From Scatacola_A faecigallinarum (lineage in GTDB: Bacteria; Pseudomonadota; Alphaproteobacteria; RF32; CAG-239): a stretch of DNA of 45,703 nucleotides. Below, piece by piece: positions 1 through 7,157 of the stretch. The stretch's first letter is position 1. Each line of letters starts with the position of its first letter. Location: the NCBI GenBank assembly GCA_018713605.1, contig DVOM01000013.1, positions 1-45,703 of the forward strand, written 5' to 3'. A model generated the notes under the pieces. It saw only the letters and a program-made list of their open reading frames with translations. It searched no databases and was not told the origin of the DNA. Made by a program: the position numbers and the translations under genes.

Positions 1-535
1 TGTCTTCTTTTTCTTCTTCGCGAAACTTTGCCAGCTTTTTTAACAGCATATTTCTTTTCAAACGGCTGATTCGGTCAATATACAAAATCCCGTCCAGATG
101 ATCCATCTCATGCTGCAGGACAATCGCCAGAAAATCATCGGCCAGAACTTCCTGCTCTTTGCCGTCATAATCCAAATAACGCACGCGGATTTTTTCAAAA
201 CGCTCAACTTCCGCCCTCTGTCCGGGAACTGACAGACATCCCTCCTCGCCGCAAACCTTTTCGTCCGAATGCCAGATAATTTCCGGATTCACAAAATAAC
301 GCGGATTTCCCTTAATTCGGTTGCCGTTTTCGTCTTCTTCCTGTTCATAGTCAATAACCAGCACCCGTACGGACTGCCCGATCTGCGGCGCCGCCAATCC
401 GACGCCGACTGCCGAATACATCGTTTCCAGCATGTCATCCATCAGCTTGCGCAGCGCATCGTCGACTTTTTCAACCTTAACGGCTTTCTTCTTCAAAACC
501 GGATGCGGATATTCATATACTTCCAAAACAGCCAT
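1..535 (-). CDS. def: Peptide deformylase (3' end cut by window edge)
   Basis: Removes the N-terminal formyl group from nascent proteins in the cytoplasm. About 178 residues are visible; the C terminus runs off the window. All three signature motifs are present: GVGLAAPQIG (about residues 44-53), EEGCLSVPG with the metal-binding Cys100, and QHEMDHLDG with His142, catalytic Glu143 and His146. The start is the ATG at 533-535, which begins MAVLEVYEYPHP as in the family. The visible length already equals a complete deformylase of the usual 165-190 residues, so little is missing. It is the last visible gene of a minus-strand run murF-nrdR-nusB-def and lies 22 bases after nusB, so it is probably cotranscribed. 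Confidence 0.96.
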   Translation of the reverse strand, partial: MAVLEVYEYPHPVLKKKAVKVEKVDDALRKLMDDMLETMYSAVGVGLAAPQIGQSVRVLVIDYEQEEDENGNRIKGNPRYFVNPEIIWHSDEKVCGEEGCLSVPGQRAEVERFEKIRVRYLDYDGKEQEVLADDFLAIVLQHEMDHLDGILYIDRISRLKRNMLLKKLAKFREEEKED

Positions 536-557
536 CTTTTTACCTGATATTATCGTA

Positions 558-1049
558 TTAGTTTCCCATAGAACGCGTTTCCTTGGCAATCTGATCCAGC
601 AGCGCATTTACCATCTTCGGTTCGTTCTTGACGAAAAACGCATAGGCCAAATCGACATATTCCTGAATCAACACTTTAACATCAACGTCTAAAGTATTGG
701 TAATTTCATAAATTGCACAAAGCAACAGCGCCTGCAACGTACCATCCATACGTTCAAACAGCCAGCCATCGTTAAGATAGGCATTCAGCGATTTTTCCAA
801 ATCTTCCTTTTTGGCATGCACGCCCCTCACCAGATTGGAAAAATAGTTGGTGTCGATGTCCGAAACGGCAATCATTTCCTCGGTAATGCCGTTGTCTTCA
901 ATCACATAGCGCCCGACTTCGCCGTTTACAAAATCCTTGACGACTTCGTCCACCGGCAGGTCGCCGTACGCAATCATATAAGTTGCCTGCACGGCAGCCA
1001 GCCGCGCGCCGGACTTCATTTTAATCTTTTCGGAAATAAACTTCGCCAT
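558..1049 (-). CDS. nusB: Transcription antitermination factor NusB
   Basis: RNA-binding protein that, with NusE (S10), binds boxA in rRNA leaders and supports antitermination. At 163 residues it has the normal family length. It shows the all-helical NusB pattern: an N-terminal GARLAAVQATYMIAY helix, a central DGTLQALLLCAIYEI segment and the C-terminal VLIQEYVDLAYAF and VNALLDQIAKE helices. The second helix lacks the exact GQ of many family members, but the overall match is clear. It starts two bases after the nrdR stop, so the two are translationally linked; nrdR next to nusB is common in Alphaproteobacteria, usually with rib genes between, which are absent here. Confidence 0.93.
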   Translation of the reverse strand: MAKFISEKIKMKSGARLAAVQATYMIAYGDLPVDEVVKDFVNGEVGRYVIEDNGITEEMIAVSDIDTNYFSNLVRGVHAKKEDLEKSLNAYLNDGWLFERMDGTLQALLLCAIYEITNTLDVDVKVLIQEYVDLAYAFFVKNEPKMVNALLDQIAKETRSMGN

Positions 1050-1051
1050 TT

Positions 1052-1540
1052 TTATTCGTCCTCAATATGCGGCAAAGTTTCAGGCTTTGCCAGTCTGTCA
1101 ATCGTTTCAACAAAATCTTCAAAATCCTTCACTTCGCGAAAATCCTTATATACCGACGCAAAACGAATATAAGCGATATGATCGAGTTTGGAAAGGGCCT
1201 CCATCACATACTCGCCGATAACCCGCGACGGAATTTCGGTTTCCCCGGAGCTTTCCAGACGCCGCTGAATGGAGTTGACCACCTTTTCCACCCGTTCCGG
1301 ATTAACCGGCCGCTTGCGCACGGCCAGCTCAATCGAACGCGCCAGCTTGTCACGGTCAAACATCGTTTTGTCGCCGTTTTTCTTAACCACAATCAGTTCG
1401 CGCAGCTGCACCCGCTCAAAAGTCGTAAAACGCGAGCCGCACTCCGGACACTCCCGCCGGCGGCGGATACAGGTATTGTCATCTGTCGTGCGCGAATCTT
1501 TTACCTGCGTGTCGGCAAAACCGCAAAAAGGACATTTCAT
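1052..1540 (-). CDS. nrdR: Transcriptional repressor NrdR
   Basis: Zinc-ribbon and ATP-cone regulator that represses ribonucleotide reductase genes by binding NrdR boxes when loaded with (d)ATP. The protein is 162 residues long. The zinc ribbon uses Cys3, Cys6, Cys31 and Cys34 (MKCPFCG, ECPECGSRFTTFE). The ATP-cone begins near residue 49 with VVKKNGDKTMFDRDKL and continues through VMEALSKLDHIAYIRFASVY. An acidic tail (PHIEDE) ends the protein. It lies 11 bases after murF and 2 bases before nusB. No ribonucleotide reductase gene is in the window, so its targets lie elsewhere. Confidence 0.96.
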   Translation of the reverse strand: MKCPFCGFADTQVKDSRTTDDNTCIRRRRECPECGSRFTTFERVQLRELIVVKKNGDKTMFDRDKLARSIELAVRKRPVNPERVEKVVNSIQRRLESSGETEIPSRVIGEYVMEALSKLDHIAYIRFASVYKDFREVKDFEDFVETIDRLAKPETLPHIEDE

Positions 1541-1551
1541 CGCCGTTCTTC

Positions 1552-2874
1552 CTATCCGTGCTTAATCAGACTTTCGGTCACTTTATACAATTCCGAAGAA
1601 TATCTTGCCCCTTTTATAAGGACAATATCATTATTTTGCAACAACTTATTCAACAAAAATTCATCTAAACCGTCTTTATTTTCAAAATAATGCCGTTCAA
1701 TGCGCTCCGGCAGCTGCGCCAGCATATCCTGTGTTTCCGGCTTGACGCCGACAACAACGTCAACGCGGCTTTCCGCCAGAACCCGGCCGATTTCAATATG
1801 TTTCTCCTGCGAATGAGCGCCAAGCTCGGCCATTTTGCCCAGCACCGCAATCCTGCGGCCGCAGCATTTCATGCCGGACAACGACTTAATCGCCAGTTTC
1901 ATCGCCTCCGGCTGACCGGAATAACTGTCGTCAATCAGCGTATATTCGGCTCCGGCTGCCGTATGCAGCAAATGTTTTTTGCCGCGGCCGTCCAACGCGC
2001 CGAAATTTTTCAGCGCCGCCGCCGCGCGATTCACGTCAAGCCCCAGTTCCGCAATCACGCTCAATACGCACCAGGCGTTATAAAGATGATGTTCGCCCTC
2101 TTCCGGCAGTTCCAGCCTGACATCGGGATGAAAGTCCCTGCCGAATTTGACGATTTTCGCACCATGCCCGGCCGCCCGCTTCTCCAGAATATCGGCAAAA
2201 TTGGTATCGGCATTGATTACCGCCGTGCCGCCGTCTTTCGGCAGTCCGCCAAAAATCTCGGCCTTGGCTTCGGCAATCCCTTCAAAACTGTCAAAAAATT
2301 CAATATGCATCGGATAAACGTTGGTCACGACTGCAATATCCGGCTCCGTAAAAGACACCAGCCGTGCAATCTCGCCCTTTGCGCTCATACCCATTTCAAT
2401 TATGGCATAGGCGGCGTTCATATCCAGCTTGCAAAGGGTTTCCGGCACGCCGACGAAATTGTTGTGATTGCCGCCGGTAGCATAAGTCGGCGCAAACTGC
2501 GACAGGGCAAACTTCAATTCTTCCTTGGTTGTGGTTTTGCCGGCGCTCCCGGTCAGCGCAATGACCTTTCCCTTAAACTGCCGCCGCACATAACGCCCGA
2601 TTTTGCCGTAGGCAATCAGCGTATCAGGCACCACAATCTGCCGCACCGCCGGCACGTCCGGCAGCTGCTTCTGCACCACAACCACTTCCACGCCGCGTGC
2701 AATCACGTCTTTTACAAAATCGTGCCCGTCAAACTTCTCGCCCTTGATGGCAATAAACAAATCGCCCCGTTTGGCAACCCGGCTGTCCGTAACAACCTCG
2801 TCAACATCTGCGTCAACCACAACCATCGGCGACCCGACAATCTCGGCAATCTTCTTAGAATTAAGCTTAATCAT
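1552..2874 (-). CDS. murF: UDP-MurNAc-tripeptide--D-Ala-D-Ala ligase
   Basis: ATP-dependent Mur ligase that adds D-Ala-D-Ala to UDP-MurNAc-tripeptide, the last cytoplasmic step of peptidoglycan precursor synthesis. It is 440 residues, normal for MurF. The N-terminal substrate domain contains VTDSRVAKRGDLFIAIKGEKFDGHDF. The central ATPase domain has the P-loop TGSAGKTTTK (about 108-117), then the GGNHNN and EMGMS signatures. The C-terminal domain carries LIDDSYSGQPEAMK. It starts at the ATG at 2872-2874 and is first in the run to nrdR-nusB-def. It is unusual in standing apart from the division and cell-wall (dcw) cluster. Confidence 0.94.
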   Translation of the reverse strand: MIKLNSKKIAEIVGSPMVVVDADVDEVVTDSRVAKRGDLFIAIKGEKFDGHDFVKDVIARGVEVVVVQKQLPDVPAVRQIVVPDTLIAYGKIGRYVRRQFKGKVIALTGSAGKTTTKEELKFALSQFAPTYATGGNHNNFVGVPETLCKLDMNAAYAIIEMGMSAKGEIARLVSFTEPDIAVVTNVYPMHIEFFDSFEGIAEAKAEIFGGLPKDGGTAVINADTNFADILEKRAAGHGAKIVKFGRDFHPDVRLELPEEGEHHLYNAWCVLSVIAELGLDVNRAAAALKNFGALDGRGKKHLLHTAAGAEYTLIDDSYSGQPEAMKLAIKSLSGMKCCGRRIAVLGKMAELGAHSQEKHIEIGRVLAESRVDVVVGVKPETQDMLAQLPERIERHYFENKDGLDEFLLNKLLQNNDIVLIKGARYSSELYKVTESLIKHG

Positions 2875-3131
2875 GGATTTCCCGTCATCAAAAAATTTTC
2901 ATTCTGCCGGAATATAACAAAACCGCCCGGCAAAGGCAAGGATTAAAACCGCTCCCGTTATTTGCCAAAACAAATAAATTTTGTCTATTGCACTTTTGGA
3001 TAAACTGTGCTAACGTGCAGATATTCAACATATTAGTATAGATATATTCCCCCGAAAAAGCTTTCTTTTTCATGTCTGTACCTGTATGTTTTCAATTAAT
3101 CCATTGTTTAATTTCTAAATTTTCAAGCATC
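2875..3131. other. Divergent intergenic region between murF and lipoprotein gene
   Basis: 257 bases with no convincing gene. It must hold the promoters of murF (minus) and of the lipoprotein gene (plus). The half next to the lipoprotein is strongly AT-rich and has no Shine-Dalgarno sequence in front of the start. A short reading frame on the minus strand here has no recognisable features. Confidence 0.5.
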
Positions 3132-3851
3132 ATGAAAAAGAATTTGTTTATCATCATTTCGATGATGATGGTTGCCTTTCTGGCAACAAGCTGCGGACCC
3201 AAGACTCCCGAACCCGTATTGCTCGGCGACGGCAACTTGACGGCTTACGCTGTTTTGCAGGACAAAACTTCCGAAACTTTTCTGTGGGGCATACGCGAAA
3301 CCAAATCGGGCATTGCCAGGATTAAATGCGTTTTTACCGCTCCGCCCAAAAACCTGGAAGAGTTCTTTATCGGCGAAACCGCGGACAAGAAAATTGTCTT
3401 TGACAACACCGGCAAGATTCTGATTTCCGGCACTTATTGTGTTATTGACAAACTTGTCGGCGGCGAAAAATTTATTGTCAGCAGAACAGACGGCCAAGGC
3501 GAAAAGGTTTATGTTGCAGCCAACGGCAAAACTGTCGGTCCGAAAGAAAAACTTTTCATCAGCGCCAGCCAGATTTATTATCGGCAAGACGGCAAACTCG
3601 GCGTCCTTTCCTATGACAACAAGGAGATTCTTCAGGGTATGGAAGAAATCTACATTGTCGATGGAAAGGCCAAAAAAGATGAAAAAACGCCGACTTACTA
3701 CCTCTGCAAGGACGATTCCGGCTACAAGCTGTATGACGCCGAAGGCAAAACCGTCCGCAAAATGAACAGAGTTCAGGCATCAAAATACACTAAAGGTGCC
3801 TTGGATTACAACACCATGAAAGGACTTTATTCCAGCAAAGTCGCCTATTAA
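3132..3851 (+). CDS. Putative lipoprotein of unknown function
   Basis: A 239-residue protein with a type II signal peptide: MKKNLF, a hydrophobic stretch IIISMMMVAFLAT and a lipobox ending at Cys (LATSC), so it is probably lipid-anchored. The mature part contains repeated short beta-strand units with gly-lys turns (DKKIVFDNTGKILISG, KVYVAANGKTVG, KLGVLSYDNKEILQG, YKLYDAEGKTV). This resembles WG-repeat/beta-propeller-like proteins, but I cannot assign it to a family. The start at 3132 is chosen because the signal peptide begins there; an upstream in-frame codon at 3072 would spoil it. There is no Shine-Dalgarno sequence. It is a single gene facing convergent glyA, with a shared terminator between them. 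It is unlike its housekeeping neighbours and could be acquired. Confidence 0.75.
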   Translation: MKKNLFIIISMMMVAFLATSCGPKTPEPVLLGDGNLTAYAVLQDKTSETFLWGIRETKSGIARIKCVFTAPPKNLEEFFIGETADKKIVFDNTGKILISGTYCVIDKLVGGEKFIVSRTDGQGEKVYVAANGKTVGPKEKLFISASQIYYRQDGKLGVLSYDNKEILQGMEEIYIVDGKAKKDEKTPTYYLCKDDSGYKLYDAEGKTVRKMNRVQASKYTKGALDYNTMKGLYSSKVAY

Positions 3852-3871
3852 AGACTAGTTGGAATACCCGT

Positions 3872-3911
3872 AAAAAAAACATCTCCCGCACCCTGCCGGA
3901 GATGTTTTTTT
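3872..3911. terminator. Bidirectional Rho-independent terminator
   Basis: An inverted repeat ACATCTCC ... GGAGATGT, flanked by an A-run on the left and a T-run on the right. It can therefore end transcription of the lipoprotein gene (plus) and of glyA (minus). Confidence 0.85.
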
Positions 3912-3957
3912 ATGTATCTTGCCCGAAACGAAGAACAAACCCTCCGTTATACAGGTT

Positions 3958-5211
3958 TTAGAAAATCGGAAACCGACGGCAAAGCTCTATTACCTGTTTT
4001 CTGACCTTATTAATGGTTTCCGCCGCGTCGCCCTTTGCCAGAGCGTCGATAACATCGCCCATCCAATCGGCAACCTGTTCAAATTCCGCCTCTTTAAAGC
4101 CGCGGGTTGTTCCGGCCGGCGTGCCGACCCGAACGCCCGAAGTTACCTTCGGCGGCTGCGGATCAAACGGAATGGCGTTTTTGTTGCAGGTCATATGCGC
4201 AAGTTCCATCGCTTCGGAAACCACGTCGCCGGTCAGCCCCTTGGGGCGCAGGTCTACCAGCAGCAAATGCGTATCGGTGCCGCCGGAAACCAAATCCAAA
4301 CCGCGTTTTTTCAGCCTTTCGCCCATTGCTCTGGCATTGCTGACCACCTGCGCGGCATATTTCTTAAACTGCGGCGTCAGGTCTTCGGCAAAACAAACCG
4401 CCTTGGCGGCAATCACATGCTCCAGAGGACCGCCCTGCGTTCCCGGGAAAATCGCCGAATTGATTTTCTTGGCAATTTCCCCGTTATTGGTCAAAATCAT
4501 GCCGCCGCGCGGGCCGCGCAGGGTCTTGTGCGTGGTCGTCGTAACCACGTCGGCATATTCCAGCGGATTCGGATGTACGCCGCCGGCAACCAAACCGGCA
4601 AAATGCGCCATATCCACCATCAGATACGCCCCGATTTTGTCGGCAATCTCGCGGAAACGCTTAAAATCAATCTGCCGCGGATAAGCCGAACCGCCGGCAA
4701 TAATCAATTTCGGCTTATTTTCCAGAGCCAGCCGCTCAACTTCGTCATAATCAATCAGCCCGGTATCTTTGCAAACTCCGTACTGAACCGAATTAAGCCA
4801 TTTGCCGGAAAAGGAAACCTTTGAACCGTGCGTCAAATGCCCGCCCGCATCCAAAGACATGCCCATAATCGTGTCGCAGGGTTTCAGTAGCGCCACATAA
4901 ACGCCGGTGTTCGCCTGACTGCCGGAATGCGGCTGTACATTGACAAAACGGGCGTCAAACAGCTTTTTGGCGCGTTCAATGGCCAAGTTCTCAACCACGT
5001 CGACAAACTCGCAGCCGCGATAATACCGTTTGGCCGGGTAACCCTCCGCATATTTGTTGGTCAAAATCGACCCCTGGGCTTCCAATACCGCCTTTGATAC
5101 GATGTTTTCCGAAGCAATCAGCTCAATCTGGTTCTGCTGACGGTCAAATTCGGCCGCAATGGCGTCAAAAATCTCTTTGTCTTCGCTTTTCAAATCTTTT
5201 ACAAAATCCAT
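3958..5211 (-). CDS. glyA: Serine hydroxymethyltransferase
   Basis: PLP enzyme that converts serine and tetrahydrofolate to glycine and 5,10-methylene-THF, feeding one-carbon metabolism. 417 residues from the ATG at 5209-5211, which is preceded by an AGGA-type ribosome site; a longer in-frame start at 5271 would run into rpiB and is rejected. Signatures visible: ELIASENIVS (about 30-39), NVQPHSGSQAN (91-101), the Asp200 region VDMAHFAGLVAGG and the PLP lysine Lys229 in TTTTHKTLRGPRGG. It lies ten bases after rpiB, in the rpiB-glyA order often seen in Alphaproteobacteria. Confidence 0.97.
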   Translation of the reverse strand: MDFVKDLKSEDKEIFDAIAAEFDRQQNQIELIASENIVSKAVLEAQGSILTNKYAEGYPAKRYYRGCEFVDVVENLAIERAKKLFDARFVNVQPHSGSQANTGVYVALLKPCDTIMGMSLDAGGHLTHGSKVSFSGKWLNSVQYGVCKDTGLIDYDEVERLALENKPKLIIAGGSAYPRQIDFKRFREIADKIGAYLMVDMAHFAGLVAGGVHPNPLEYADVVTTTTHKTLRGPRGGMILTNNGEIAKKINSAIFPGTQGGPLEHVIAAKAVCFAEDLTPQFKKYAAQVVSNARAMGERLKKRGLDLVSGGTDTHLLLVDLRPKGLTGDVVSEAMELAHMTCNKNAIPFDPQPPKVTSGVRVGTPAGTTRGFKEAEFEQVADWMGDVIDALAKGDAAETINKVRKQVIELCRRFPIF

Positions 5212-5221
5212 AGTCTTCCTC

Positions 5222-5656
5222 TCAATCCAAATCAAGCTTGCAAAGTCTGCGGTCATGACGGCCGCCTTCATACGCCGCCTTCAGAAAAATGCCGATTCTC
5301 CGCAAAACGTCTTCTGTCGTCATTGTACGGCCGCCAAAACAAAGAACGTTCGCATTGTTGTGTTCCCGGGCAACCTTGGCAACATAATCGTCATAAAGGA
5401 TTGCGGCGCGGATACCCTTATGCCGGTTGGCGGCAATTGAAATGCCGATTCCGGTGCCGCAGACCAATATGCCCAGATCCGCTTGTCCGGCCAGCACTTT
5501 CGCCGTCGCTTTTTCGGCAAAATCAGGATAATCAACCGAGTCTGCCGAATTTGTCCCCAAATCCTCAACCGCAAACCCCTGTTTACGCAGATCTTCAACA
5601 ATCTGATTCTTCATTTCGAAACCGCCGTGGTCAGCCGCCGCAACAATTTTCATCAA
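5222..5656 (-). CDS. rpiB: Ribose-5-phosphate isomerase B
   Basis: Isomerises ribose 5-phosphate and ribulose 5-phosphate in the pentose phosphate pathway. 144 residues, typical of RpiB/LacAB. The N terminus has KIVAAADHGGFEMK, the centre DLGTNSADSVDYPDFAEKA, and the active-site segment VCGTGIGISIAANRHKGIRAA with the catalytic Cys. Two adjacent Met codons are possible starts; the second (5653) is equally likely. It is first in an operon with glyA. Confidence 0.94.
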   Translation of the reverse strand: MMKIVAAADHGGFEMKNQIVEDLRKQGFAVEDLGTNSADSVDYPDFAEKATAKVLAGQADLGILVCGTGIGISIAANRHKGIRAAILYDDYVAKVAREHNNANVLCFGGRTMTTEDVLRRIGIFLKAAYEGGRHDRRLCKLDLD

Positions 5657-5771
5657 AAGCTTTCTCCCTTTTTGTTCCTGTAAATTCAGCCTTATGATAG
5701 CCTAACAAAGCCATAAAAAAAGAGTTTTTTGGCGCTTATGCAAAAAAATATAAATTTTTTAAAAAAAGTTA

Positions 5772-5801
5772 TTGACGGGGAATAAAAAGTTTGTATATAT
5801 A
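5772..5801 (+). promoter_or_regulatory. Sigma-70-type promoter for tRNA-Cys/tRNA-Asn
   Basis: TTGACG at 5772-5777 and TATATA at 5794-5799 (16-base spacer) or 5796-5801 (18-base spacer), 44 to 51 bases before tRNA-Cys. The match to the consensus boxes and the location support a strong stable-RNA promoter. Not tested. Confidence 0.65.
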
Positions 5802-5844
5802 GAGAGCGTTGAGTGAATGAGGAACTCAGTTAGGTATTCCGATT

Positions 5845-5919
5845 GGCCGGTTGGCAGAGTGGCTCATGCAGAGGACTGCAAATCCTTGTACATCGGTTCA
5901 ATTCCGGTACCGGCCTCCA
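5845..5919 (+). tRNA. tRNA-Cys (GCA)
   Basis: 75 nt including an encoded CCA. The acceptor stem pairs GGCCGGT with ACCGGCC. The anticodon loop CTGCAAA gives anticodon GCA, for Cys. The T-loop GGTTCAATTCC is canonical. Confidence 0.95.
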
Positions 5920-5945
5920 AAATTCATTCTTACCGCATATATTAT

Positions 5946-6020
5946 TCCGGCTTAGCTCAGCGGTAGAGCAATCGGCTGTTAACCGATTGGTCGCCTGTTC
6001 GAATCAGGCAGCCGGAGCCA
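5946..6020 (+). tRNA. tRNA-Asn (GTT)
   Basis: 75 nt including an encoded CCA. The acceptor stem pairs TCCGGCT with AGCCGGA. The anticodon loop CTGTTAA gives GTT, for Asn. The T-arm is GCCTGTTCGAATCAGGC. It is cotranscribed with tRNA-Cys, which ends 26 bases upstream. Its 3' end is duplicated in inverted form 270 bases downstream. Confidence 0.95.
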
Positions 6021-6054
6021 TAAAAAAAACCTCCCTTCGTGGGAGGTTTTTTTA
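6018..6054 (+). terminator. Terminator of the tRNA-Cys/tRNA-Asn operon
   Basis: The hairpin CCTCCC-TTCG-GGGAGG, with a few bases more, is flanked by a long A-run and T-run. The symmetry extends outward into CCAT/ATGG. It begins directly at the tRNA-Asn CCA. Confidence 0.85.
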
Positions 6055-6480
6055 TGGCTCTTTGCTGCTCTGTTGAACGGACGAAGCCTGTTCGTATCAG
6101 GCTCAAGGATAAAATCAACCGTTGCTCCGGTTGATTTTACCGCAAGAGGCGAAGTTTTGTTAGTTTTTTGAGGCTGTGTGAACAACCGATAAAAAACTTA
6201 AAAAACGAGTGACCGACGCGCGGTTAGTGAGTGCCTTGCACGAACTTACCAAGCTAGAGCCGGAGCCCTCTGCTAATTTTCTCCTTTCGTGGGAGTTTTT
6301 TTTATGGCTCCGGCTATCTGAGCGAGTGGCGACCAACGGGTGCCTGTTTGGAGCGGGTAGTTGGTTCAAACGAGCCTGCGAAGTTTGAACCCTACGGCGC
6401 AAGGAGGACCCGCTTGCGGGAGTACCCAATCTGGCAGCCTTGCTGCTCTGTTGAACAGGCGAAGCCTGTTTCCTTTCCGC
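6055..6480. repeat. Hairpin-rich mosaic repeat cassette next to tRNA-Asn
   Basis: Non-coding stretch built of hairpins and repeated pieces. Examples: a 12-bp stem at 6110-6121/6128-6139; a 9-bp stem at 6363-6371/6383-6391; and a block around CTGCTCTGTTGAAC at 6065-6078 that recurs at 6442-6455. It shares AGGCGAAGTTTTGTTAG (6147-6163) and AAAACGAGTGACCG (6202-6215) with the cassette next to tRNA-Val at 23853 and 23908. At 6291-6315 there is an inverted copy of the tRNA-Asn 3' end plus the start of its terminator. I see no credible gene here; the open frames on either strand look accidental. Confidence 0.7.
6291..6315 (-). repeat. Inverted relic of tRNA-Asn 3' end and terminator
   Basis: Read on the minus strand, this equals AGCCGGAGCCAT followed by an A-run and CTCCC. 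The same bases at 6010-6035 form the tRNA-Asn 3' end, CCA and terminator arm. One C is missing relative to the original. Confidence 0.8.
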
Positions 6481-6492
6481 CGCTTTCCCTGC

Positions 6493-6520
6493 AAAAAAAA
6501 TGCCGGATACGATATCCGGC
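6493..6520 (-). terminator. Terminator downstream of the DGR template repeat
   Basis: Minus-strand hairpin: GCCGGATA (6502-6509) pairs with TATCCGGC (6513-6520) around a 3-base loop, followed by eight T. It lies 28 bases past the template repeat and would define the 3' end of a template RNA transcribed on the minus strand. Confidence 0.75.
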
Positions 6521-6548
6521 AAATTAAGGCTTTATGACTTTTATTAAG

Positions 6549-6665
6549 AAAGCTAACGCTACGCGGTCATTGTTGTTGGTATTGTTCTTATTGTTCCAAT
6601 CATTGTTGCCATTTTTCAGATTGAAATAATAGGCATTGTTTGGATTATATTCCTCAGAGCACCAA
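6549..6665 (-). other. DGR template repeat (TR)
   Basis: 117 bases, read on the minus strand, that align without gaps to the 3' end of the gene at 7158-7727 (VR1 at 7162-7278, constant offset 613). There are 19 mismatches, at 6570, 6571, 6577, 6582, 6583, 6591, 6592, 6604, 6606, 6607, 6613, 6614, 6621, 6630, 6637, 6639, 6640, 6650 and 6651. Every one is an A on the coding strand of the TR; no C, G or T is changed. In the frame of the target the TR encodes 14 Asn in 38 residues, all AAC/AAT codons, as expected of a DGR template. The frame has no start codon of its own. The last 21 bases (6549-6569) are identical in TR and VR and would be the initiation-of-mutagenic-homing segment. Adenine-specific substitution is the defining mark of DGRs. 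A simple decayed duplicate would not give it. Confidence 0.92.
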
Positions 6666-6679
6666 CAATGAGGTAAAGC

Positions 6680-7100
6680 GGCCTCTTTTTTCTTAGCGGC
6701 GGCACGGTAAAAACACCGCTGCGGGCAGCCCTTTTTTAATAAAAATCCGCACGCTCCGCCAGACCTTGGTCAGACGGATTCTCGCCTGCCTCGCCCCTAT
6801 TCTGCCGACAAATACGGCATTGTCAACAAAAACAAAAAACTGAATCTTGATTACAACGAATATTTGGAGAAGCTCCTTCCGTCTGGCATTCACCGGCTTT
6901 CCATACTTTTCTTTTTTGTCATTCTCCGGCTTGACCGGGGAATCCATAAAGGAGATATTCGGGTCAAGCTCAAACATGGCAGGAGAGAATAAAACATGGG
7001 AATAACGAAAAAAGTGCTCAAGATGACCGCAACGCTTAGCAGAAATTGATAATAAAAGAAATTGCTATGCACGGAAACAACAGAAGAAGAAACAGTAATA
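6680..7100 (-). other. Region between target gene and template repeat, no recognised gene
   Basis: About 420 bases between the VR1 gene and the TR, where DGRs often carry an accessory gene. The one open frame (6693-6977, minus, 94 codons) has no Avd-like or reverse-transcriptase-like features; part of it is an interspersed repeat at 6913-6945. The stretch may serve as leader of a template RNA. I do not call a gene here. Confidence 0.5.
6913..6945. repeat. REP-like interspersed palindrome, copy 1
   Basis: Structure TTTGTCATT, six bases, CTTGA, six complementary bases (one G:T pair), AATC. The same frame of conserved blocks with a different but self-complementary stem occurs at 33462-33493 upstream of dut. 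Such elements are common interspersed repeats in proteobacteria. Confidence 0.6.
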
Positions 7101-7136
7101 ACAAAAAATCGCTGTGTTATAAAATAACACAGCGAT
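7101..7136 (-). terminator. Hairpin/terminator just after the VR1 gene
   Basis: Perfect 13-bp stem (7108-7120 with 7124-7136) with a 3-base loop and a T-run on the minus strand. It lies 21 bases past the stop codon at 7158. It can act as a terminator; DGR targets also often have a hairpin just downstream of the variable repeat that aids retrohoming. Confidence 0.8.
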
Positions 7137-7157
7137 AAAGGGTTAAAGGGATAAAAA

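Noticed and set aside
6301..6400. A degenerate second tRNA-Asn gene
   Set aside because: Only the 3' end is recognisable and in inverted orientation; no clover-leaf can be built from the rest.
6549..6665. The template repeat as a plain truncated pseudogene of the neighbouring gene
   Set aside because: A decayed copy would differ at all four bases and probably have indels. All 19 differences are at template adenines and there is no gap, with sharp borders on both sides.
6693..6977. A 94-codon minus-strand open frame as an Avd accessory gene
   Set aside because: It has no four-helix Avd character, includes an interspersed repeat, and overlaps an alternative frame of equal quality; not enough to call a gene.
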